In this document: in pieces, positions 1-4,467 of the stretch | How the letters are laid out: each line of letters opens with the position of its first letter | Numbering within the stretch: position 1 is the first letter of the stretch | From: Micropepsaceae bacterium | GTDB lineage: Bacteria; Pseudomonadota; Alphaproteobacteria; Micropepsales; Micropepsaceae | Assembly: GCA_025450355.1 (NCBI GenBank) | Contig: JANWHR010000180.1 | Coordinates: 1 to 5,534 of the forward strand | Length of the DNA stretch: 5,534 nucleotides | Direction: 5' to 3' | The notes under the pieces: model-generated | Databases searched by the model: none | What the model saw: the letters and a program-made list of their open reading frames with translations, nothing else | Told to the model about the DNA's origin: nothing | Position numbers and translations under genes: made by a program

Positions 1-144
1 GATGACATCGTGAACCCGCTCGGGATGAAGGGCGTTGGGGAGCTCGGAATCGTGGGAATGAATGCCGCGATCGCCAACGCGGTTTATCACGCGACCGGAA
101 AACGCGTGCGCGAACTGCCGATCCGCATTGAATCGCTGATTTGA
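1..144 (+). CDS. Xanthine dehydrogenase-family molybdopterin-binding subunit, C-terminal end (partial)
   Basis: Only the last 47 codons are in the window, in frame 1, ending at TGA 142-144. The peptide carries NPLGMKGVGELGIVGM followed by AAIANAVYHATGKRVRELPI. This is the conserved end of the large Mo-cofactor subunit of xanthine dehydrogenase/aldehyde oxidoreductase enzymes (CoxL/PaoC group). In this family the glutamate of the GVGE motif (residue 14 of the visible part) is the active-site general base that helps hydroxylate the substrate at the molybdenum centre. The following AAIANAVYHATG helix and the LPI tail are typical of the terminus. Such subunits normally work with a 2Fe-2S and an FAD subunit; those would lie upstream, outside the window. 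The substrate cannot be told from this piece. Family assignment is firm, the exact enzyme is open. Confidence 0.9.
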   Translation, partial: DDIVNPLGMKGVGELGIVGMNAAIANAVYHATGKRVRELPIRIESLI

Positions 145-159
145 TTACAAACACTGTCA

Positions 160-189
160 TCCCGGAAACCGCAAAGCGGTTATCCGGGA
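160..189. repeat. Palindromic (REP-like) hairpin downstream of the molybdoenzyme gene
   Basis: Bases 160-172 pair with 176-189 as a 13-bp stem with one bulged A (182) and a three-base AAA loop (173-175). The outer arms are TCCCGG/CCGGGA and the inner arms ACCGC/GCGGT. It begins 15 bases after the upstream stop codon. No T-run follows, so it is not a classical intrinsic terminator. The flanks (tgtca before, cct after) match the GTCATCCCGG...ATCCGGGACC style of dispersed palindromes that I recall from Bradyrhizobium-like genomes. It may protect the 3' end of the upstream mRNA or aid termination. The dyad is seen directly; its repeat nature is inference from a single copy. Confidence 0.65.
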
Positions 190-261
190 CCTACCGCGAA
201 TTCTGCGTCAATGGGCGGAGCGATGTCGGCTCCGATCACGTCAGCCCGATCCTTTCTGCGC

Positions 262-289
262 TTGGGGCCTTTGGGCATGAGATTAATAT
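262..289 (+). promoter_or_regulatory. Possible promoter for the small exported protein-Bug unit
   Basis: TTGGGG at 262-267 and TAATAT at 284-289 are 16 bases apart and lie 27 bases before the preferred start at 317. Matches to the sigma-70 consensus are weak (3/6 and 4/6). The AT-rich patch is the only one in the 145-316 gap. The rest of that gap holds the palindrome at 160-189 and a minor 6-bp dyad (CGGAGC 216-221 / GCTCCG 229-234). Confidence 0.2.
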
Positions 290-316
290 GATGTGTGCGG
301 GACCAGGGGTGGGGCC

Positions 317-583
317 ATGCGTGCTGGTGAAATGATGATCGTGGTTGGTGTTGCGGTAATCGTCTGCGCAGCGCGTGCGAACGAATCCGAGCAAAGGGCG
401 GCATTGATACAGAAATTGAAGGACCACTGCGAGAGTGAGGGGAAGCAGGCCATTGTCCGGGATGTGAAGCAGGATAAAGAATCAAAATTTTTCACAAACA
501 CGCTCTACACGACCGTTGCTGGGGAATGCGTTGGCCCGGATGATCCCGGCTATCTGCCGTCAAATTCAAAACTGAGACCGTGA
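317..583 (+). CDS. Small exported two-cysteine protein of unknown function
   Basis: An 88-residue protein I do not recognise. The N-terminus (MRAGEMMIVVGVAVIVCAARA) looks like a Sec signal peptide, with an arginine, a hydrophobic core at residues 6-19 and an ARA cleavage site before Asn22. The mature part is about 67 residues, charged (LIQKLKDHCESEGKQ), with cysteines 38 and 71 that could form one disulfide in the periplasm. Cys17 is not in a good lipobox (VIV precedes it), so a lipoprotein is unlikely. ATG 317 is preferred because it follows a purine-rich AGGGGTGGGG stretch and gives the signal peptide a positive charge. A GTG at 293 (96 residues) and ATGs at 332/335 are alternatives. Its stop overlaps the start of the Bug gene as GTGA, so the two are probably translationally coupled. 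The context suggests, but does not prove, a periplasmic accessory role. Confidence 0.7.
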   Translation: MRAGEMMIVVGVAVIVCAARANESEQRAALIQKLKDHCESEGKQAIVRDVKQDKESKFFTNTLYTTVAGECVGPDDPGYLPSNSKLRP

Positions 584-1611
584 CCTTCTCCATGCTATGG
601 GCCCGAATATCCGTGATCGTTTGGCTGGCCGCTTTTGCATCGCCGGCCAGTGCGGCAGAATTTTTTGCCGGGAAGGTGATTTCGATCTCGACCCATGCCG
701 CGCCCGGTGGTGGTTACGACACTTATCTGCGGGCCTTTGCACCTCATTTCGGCAAGCACATCCCGGGGCAGCCGAATGTCATTGTGATCAATCAGCCGGG
801 CGCGGGTGGCCTGACCGCGATCAATTACGCCGGCCGGATCGCCCCCCGTGATGGCACATTCCTGACGCTCGCGAATGAAGGAATCCTGTTTGCCCAGGCC
901 ACTGGCGGGAAGGGGCTGCAGGTTTCGCTGGACGATTTTCACTGGGTCGGAAATTTCGTCCGGTCAAATGTCGTCATCATCACCTGGTACAAATCAGGCG
1001 TGAAAAGCCTCGCCGACGCAAAACGCGCGCAGGCAACGCTCGGGACGACAGGAGTCGGCGCAGAATCCGACCAACTCACTCTTCTGGTCAATGCGCTCGC
1101 CGGTACCAGGTTCAGGCTTATTCGCGGTTATGAAGGCGCGGCGCAAATCAATGCGGCGATGGAGCGGGGCGAACTGGATGGCCGCGGCGCGAATATGTGG
1201 GCCAGTTACAAGGCACTGAACTCCAATGAAATCCGCGATCACAAATTCAATTTCATCGTCCAAATCGGCGCCAGCAAGGAGCCTGACTTGCCGGACGTAC
1301 CACTGCTTTCCGATGTCGTCAGGGGTGACGCGAAAAAAGAGGCGATCGTTCGCTTCGTTGCCCTCGCCAGCCGGCATGCCCGTCCTGTGGCTGCGCCCCC
1401 CGGAGTGCCACTGGAACGTGTGCAGATCCTGCGGCGCGCATTCGATGCGACCATGGACGACCCGGCATTCCTGGCCGACGCGCAGCGCCTGCGACTGGAG
1501 ATTTCACCGGCCAATGGCGACGAGGTCCAACATGCGGTTCATCAAGTGCTGACAACCAGGCCGGACATCGTCCGCGAAGCGGCGGCGGCCATGGCCGCAG
1601 GTAATCAATAG
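580..1611 (+). CDS. Bug/TctC-family periplasmic solute-binding protein of a tripartite tricarboxylate transporter
   Basis: A 343-residue exported receptor that should capture a small carboxylate in the periplasm and hand it to a TctA/TctB membrane pair. Residues 1-25 form a signal peptide (hydrophobic VIVWLAAFASPASA, cleavage at ASA, mature start AEFF). The mature protein shows family hallmarks: an APGGGYDTYLR loop near residue 45 (the GGYD variant of the Bug ligand loop), GKHIPGQPNVIVINQPGAGG near 65-80, NYAGRIAPRDGTFL, and the closing APPGVP segment near 275. Length is close to the family norm of about 320-340. The GTG start at 580 overlaps the previous stop (GTGA). An in-frame ATG at 592 lacks a ribosome site and would shorten the signal peptide. 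The gene points towards the minus-strand TctA-TctB fusion, with a single base between stop codons. The ligand is not predictable. Confidence 0.9.
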   Translation: MTFSMLWARISVIVWLAAFASPASAAEFFAGKVISISTHAAPGGGYDTYLRAFAPHFGKHIPGQPNVIVINQPGAGGLTAINYAGRIAPRDGTFLTLANEGILFAQATGGKGLQVSLDDFHWVGNFVRSNVVIITWYKSGVKSLADAKRAQATLGTTGVGAESDQLTLLVNALAGTRFRLIRGYEGAAQINAAMERGELDGRGANMWASYKALNSNEIRDHKFNFIVQIGASKEPDLPDVPLLSDVVRGDAKKEAIVRFVALASRHARPVAAPPGVPLERVQILRRAFDATMDDPAFLADAQRLRLEISPANGDEVQHAVHQVLTTRPDIVREAAAAMAAGNQ

Positions 1612-1612
1612 G

Positions 1613-2479
1613 TCAGACGCTGGGGACAACCCCGCGCAACGAGGGAAAAAAATCGCCCAGAACCGTGGGCGGCCAGGGAATCGCCAGCAGTTGATCAAAA
1701 AGGACATAGATAAAGGCGCACATCACCGCGGCCATCGGCAGGACGATGCGCCAGCGTTCGCGCCCTTCGATCCGCATGAACAACGCAATGAACAGCGGCA
1801 CCGTCGGAATGATCCCGATCAGCGCCATTGAGCCGAGAAATCCGGCCATCCAGCCGAAGAAAATACCACCGCGCAAAAGCAGCTTTTGCCAAGGCATATC
1901 TCCGACGTTGCTTTTGATGTCCATGTGGATTTTCTGCTCCACCTGGCCGCGCGCCATTTCGTCCAGAGTTTCGCGCTTGCCCGCACTACGCTTGAACACA
2001 TCATTGATCAGCGCGAGCAGACAAAACAGGATTGCGCCACTGCCCACGATCAGCGGAACGATACGCGCGAGAGGATTCCACTCTGTGGCTTCACTCATCA
2101 TGACGCCAAACAGGGCGAGCAGAAACATGGGGAAAAGGTTCTGCCAGGAAAAGCGCGGCCGGCCGAAACCGCTGAGTAGTCCCCGCACTCCGCCATGCGC
2201 GCGCACATCCTGCAGCAGTGGGCGGAAAAGACTGACCGCGGCAAGGGTGAACATCAGGACCACCACCGGCCGCGTAAGCCACGAAGTTCCGTAACGCTGG
2301 ATTGAAATGAACATGTAGCGTTCGAGTACGCCCCCGAGAATACCTCCACGCACCAGGGGCGGGCGCGGCCATTTGAAATGCTTGAGTGCCCAGCCAAGCA
2401 CGCCGAAGAACAGCAGAGCGTAGAGATCACCCCATTCGCGCTTGCCTTCAAAGGCGCCAATGTAAACCAGACAGAGCAC
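1613..2479 (-). CDS. TctA C-terminus fused to TctB-like domain (downstream of the internal TAG)
   Basis: The sense frame resumes at 2557; the first usable start is GTG 2479, giving 288 residues. Residues 1-95 are the TctA tail (VYIGAFEGKREWGDLYALLFFG, the WPRPPLVRGGILGGVLERY loop, then a last membrane segment PVVVLMFTLAAVSL). Residues 110-288 are TctB-like: a paired helix (LFPMFLLALFGVMM, then ARIVPLIVGSGAILFCLLALI), a hydrophilic linker at 163-198, then two more membrane segments containing PTVPLFIALFMR and FIYVLFDQLLAIPWP. No ribosome-binding site precedes the GTG, so independent translation is doubtful; it is best read as the 3' half of the interrupted gene. Its stop lies one base from the stop of the convergent Bug gene. 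Confidence 0.65.
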   Translation of the reverse strand: MLCLVYIGAFEGKREWGDLYALLFFGVLGWALKHFKWPRPPLVRGGILGGVLERYMFISIQRYGTSWLTRPVVVLMFTLAAVSLFRPLLQDVRAHGGVRGLLSGFGRPRFSWQNLFPMFLLALFGVMMSEATEWNPLARIVPLIVGSGAILFCLLALINDVFKRSAGKRETLDEMARGQVEQKIHMDIKSNVGDMPWQKLLLRGGIFFGWMAGFLGSMALIGIIPTVPLFIALFMRIEGRERWRIVLPMAAVMCAFIYVLFDQLLAIPWPPTVLGDFFPSLRGVVPSV

Positions 2480-2557
2480 GCAGGGCAGGATCAGGGTGTA
2501 GCGCAGCGTCGCCAGTTTCGCGAACTGCCCGGACAGCAGGAAGCAGAGCCCCGAGCC

Positions 2558-3673
2558 CTACACATTCGCGATCGCGATGCTCCACACCATGGAATAGGTG
2601 ATGTCGAGATTCTTGGTCACCATGTCAGGACCCGGCACGAGTCCATGGATGAGAAAGGCGCCCAGAAGAATCGCCATGCCCGCAGAGGAGGGCACGCCAA
2701 ATACCACGGTCGGCACAAGCGCACCGCCTTCGCGGGAATTTGTCGCGCTTTCGGCCGCGATCACACCGCGGACATCGCCGGTTCCGAACGTTTGCTGCGC
2801 ATTCTTTTCCGTCCTCAGCGCATGGCCATAGGACAGCCAATCGATCACCGACGCGCCGATTCCGGGACTCATTCCCATGAAGGAGCCCAGCGCCGAACAG
2901 CGGAGCACCAGAAACCAGTTTGCCCCGCAATCGCGAATTCCCTGGAGCAAGCCCGTTCGGGTGTCGATATGCCGGTTTTTTGCGACGATGGACGTTCGTC
3001 CCACCAACAGATCGCAGAGTTCCGGCAGGGCATAAATTCCAAGCGTGAGCGGAACCAGCGGCAGCCCTTCCCAGAGATAGAGCTGGCCCATGGTCCAGCG
3101 CAGTGTTCCGGTTTGCGGGTCCGATCCGATCATCGCGAGCGTCATTCCAAAACAGGCGCAGGTCAGCCCCCTGAGCGGCGTATTCCCCGAAAGAACCGCA
3201 ACCATGGAAATTCCGAACACCGCGAGCGATAGCAGTTCGGGCGAGCCTACGAACAGAATCAGCGGGCGAACGATTGGCAGCAGACCGGCCATCAGCGCCG
3301 CGCCAAATAGCCCGCCCATCATGGCGGCCATGTAGGACGCGCCCAGAGCCCGCCCAGCCTCGCCGCGCCGGGTCATGGGATAGCCGTCCAGGGTTGTCGC
3401 CGCGGAGGCGGCATGGCCCGGCGCCCCGAGCACGATTGCCGAGATGGGATCTGCAGTCGTCGTGGTGGCGCCCAACCCGAGCAGCAGCGCCATCGCGGTG
3501 GATGTGTCCAAAGAATATGTGAAGGGCAATAACAGCGCCGTTCCGGCTACTCCGCCGATGCCCGGAAGAATCCCAAGGCACAGGCCCATCAGGACCCCAA
3601 GGAACAGGAAACCCAGCCTGTGGTAGTTCAGGATGATCAGAAGCGCCTCGCCTGCCGAATGCAGGATGTCCAC
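2558..3673 (-). CDS. TctA permease, N-terminal three quarters, ending at the internal TAG
   Basis: A 371-residue hydrophobic protein carrying the TctA signatures. These are LGILPGIGG (about 33-41), GAPGHAASAATTLDGYPM (83-100) followed by RRGEAGRALG, the second-repeat motif MSPGIGASVIDWLSYG (about 268-283), and GALVPTVVFGVPSSA with LLGAFLIHGLVPGP near the end. The two PGIG loops are the paired family motifs of the inverted-repeat fold. The start is GTG 3671-3673, because GGGAGGTG lies 5 bases upstream on this strand. An open frame extends back to 3751, but its extra 26 residues are not transmembrane-like. A normal TctA is about 500 residues, so this product lacks roughly the last 120, including the final membrane segments, and is probably non-functional alone. 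Confidence 0.85.
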   Translation of the reverse strand: MDILHSAGEALLIILNYHRLGFLFLGVLMGLCLGILPGIGGVAGTALLLPFTYSLDTSTAMALLLGLGATTTTADPISAIVLGAPGHAASAATTLDGYPMTRRGEAGRALGASYMAAMMGGLFGAALMAGLLPIVRPLILFVGSPELLSLAVFGISMVAVLSGNTPLRGLTCACFGMTLAMIGSDPQTGTLRWTMGQLYLWEGLPLVPLTLGIYALPELCDLLVGRTSIVAKNRHIDTRTGLLQGIRDCGANWFLVLRCSALGSFMGMSPGIGASVIDWLSYGHALRTEKNAQQTFGTGDVRGVIAAESATNSREGGALVPTVVFGVPSSAGMAILLGAFLIHGLVPGPDMVTKNLDITYSMVWSIAIANV

Positions 3674-3678
3674 GCCAT

Positions 3679-3686
3679 CACCTCCC
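3679..3686 (-). promoter_or_regulatory. Ribosome-binding site that fixes the tctA start
   Basis: On the minus strand GGGAGGTG lies 5 bases before GTG 3673 (7 bases from GGAGG). It decides against the longer open frame beginning at 3751. The ATG that lies between them is in another frame. Confidence 0.75.
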
Positions 3687-3934
3687 GTGCGCTGCGGACA
3701 AAAGAGTGGGTTAACTCCAGGAACTACGCAAGCCGGTGGTTCCCCGCGCAACTTCTGTTGCAGGCCGCCGAAAGCGGAACTTTCGCAAGAGACTGAGCGT
3801 TTCGGCCCATGAGAGCTTTAGGGATGCGCAAGCGGCCAGGACACCCAAATCCGATCCCGGACGGAAGTCTCGACCAGCAGAATCCGCCAATGAGCGATCC
3901 GGTGCGCGGTCCCGAGAGTGACGATGCATCTAAC

Positions 3935-3938
3935 GGAG
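3935..3938 (+). promoter_or_regulatory. Ribosome-binding site of the orphan gene
   Basis: GGAG lies 6 bases before ATG 3945. The upstream alternatives at 3918 and 3924 have no comparable site, so this decides the start. Confidence 0.55.
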
Positions 3939-3944
3939 TCTGCG

Positions 3945-4331
3945 ATGACGTATCTCGATGTCAGCCCGATGATCCATGCGCTCCGCGCAAGCCCGGAGCA
4001 ATTCGAATTCAACAGCGGCTCGCTGCACCACGTTCCGAGCCGCCATCGCTTCCAGTTCGACGAGGGCCGCGTGCGCGTGGACGCGCATTGTGACTGTGCC
4101 TTTCTTTGCCTCGAAAACCGGCAGGAAAAAGCACTCGCCGAAGCGTTCCAGGAATGGCACGTCAACTATTGGCGGCCCATTGAAATCAATCGCGAATTTG
4201 CCTCGCATTTCGCGCAGCCCTCGTGGGTTCGGCGCGTGCTGATTGGTCTGACGGAGCGCTTCCATCGCTGGCTGATGACCCAGCCGCAGCACCGGGACGC
4301 TTACAAATCCTACAGTGTTCCGGCAGAATAG
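3945..4331 (+). CDS. Conserved-looking hypothetical protein, 128 residues
   Basis: No named family recognised; the sequence resembles small uncharacterised proteins I associate with Bradyrhizobium-like bacteria. There is no signal peptide or membrane segment, so it should be cytoplasmic. Motif-like stretches are MTYLDVSPMIHALR (1-14), LHHVPSRHRFQFD (27-39), the cysteine cluster HCDCAFLC (48-55), EWHVNYWRPIEINREFASHF (70-89), and a Trp/Arg-rich C-terminal helix (94-111). Cys49/51/55 and neighbouring histidines could bind a metal, but this is only suggested. ATG 3945 is chosen because GGAG (3935-3938) lies 6 bases upstream and the protein opens with MTYLDVSP. GTG 3918 or ATG 3924 would add 7-9 unremarkable residues. 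It appears monocistronic, with a terminator-like hairpin 62 bases after the stop. Confidence 0.75.
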   Translation: MTYLDVSPMIHALRASPEQFEFNSGSLHHVPSRHRFQFDEGRVRVDAHCDCAFLCLENRQEKALAEAFQEWHVNYWRPIEINREFASHFAQPSWVRRVLIGLTERFHRWLMTQPQHRDAYKSYSVPAE

Positions 4332-4393
4332 GATACGTCGATCAGCGCGATGCGGGTCAAACCGCGCAGTGCCTGAGTGAGCGATAATCAGTT

Positions 4394-4430
4394 CGCAGCG
4401 TGATTCGGAACCGGATCACGCTGCGGCTTT
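4394..4430 (+). terminator. Intrinsic-terminator-like hairpin
   Basis: CGCAGCGTGAT (4394-4404) pairs perfectly over 11 bp with ATCACGCTGCG (4415-4425). The 10-base loop can close further through CGG/CCG. The sequence then reads GCTTTGT, a short T-run as is common in high-G+C alphaproteobacteria. On the other strand no T-run follows, so the direction is plus, ending the orphan gene. It lies only 37 bases before the glycosyltransferase start, so an attenuator role in that gene's leader is an alternative. Confidence 0.7.
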
Positions 4431-4467
4431 GTCCGGGGTGGCGGTTGTCTTCCCGTTGGGCGGGTGA

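Larger units (their letters stand above)
1613..3673 (-). pseudogene. TctA-TctB fusion, TTT permease, interrupted by an in-frame TAG
   Basis: Read as one frame from GTG 3673 to TGA 1613-1615, this is 687 codons with a single internal stop, TAG, at 2558-2560 (codon 372). It would encode the complete membrane part of a tripartite tricarboxylate transporter: TctA at about 1-490 and a TctB-like domain (DUF1468 type) at about 508-686, in the inner membrane, driving cation-coupled uptake with a Bug receptor. The frame is unchanged across the stop, with no indel. The sequence resumes at once as family-like GSGLCFLLSGQFAKL. Nothing else is degraded, so a recent nonsense change, a sequencing error or read-through are all possible. 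The base after TAG is G, which gives no special support for read-through. The two open parts are listed separately. The fusion call is strong; pseudogene status is less certain. Confidence 0.75.
3674..3944. other. Divergent intergenic region between the tctA fusion and the orphan gene
   Basis: About 270 bases separate the two divergent starts, so both promoters should lie here, but I see no convincing -35/-10 pair. Two short perfect dyads sit close together: GCAAC-TTCT-GTTGC (3748-3761) and CGAAAG-CGGAA-CTTTCG (3769-3785). A looser GGAAC/GTTCC pair is at 3720-3724 and 3739-3743. They could be regulator sites or 5' leader hairpins of the tctA transcript. Open frames here on both strands lack ribosome sites and have skewed Arg/Ser/Pro composition, so I treat them as non-coding. 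Confidence 0.4.

Noticed and set aside
141..335. Plus-strand 64-codon open frame across the intergenic gap
   Set aside because: It starts in the upstream stop codon region, translates the palindrome and has no protein-like features.
1622..1633. GGGG-ACAA-CCCC dyad just after the convergent stops as a terminator
   Set aside because: Only four pairs, inside the TctB-like coding region, and with no T-run.
2378..3232. Long plus-strand open frame (284 codons) opposite the tctA fusion
   Set aside because: It is a mirror of the permease coding sequence: charged, Arg/His/Gln-rich composition without domains, it crosses the TAG region, and the minus strand carries clear TctA motifs.
3674..3751. N-terminal extension of the tctA frame by 26 residues
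   Set aside because: The strong GGGAGGTG site lies 5 bases before GTG 3673, and the extension is not membrane-like.
3736..3921. Small open frames on both strands in the divergent intergenic region
   Set aside because: Arg/Ser-rich composition, no ribosome sites, no motifs, and frames overlapping each other.
4345..4367. GCGCG...CGCGC pairing after the orphan gene as a second terminator or small RNA
   Set aside because: Short stem with competing pairings and no T-run; the hairpin at 4394 is much better.
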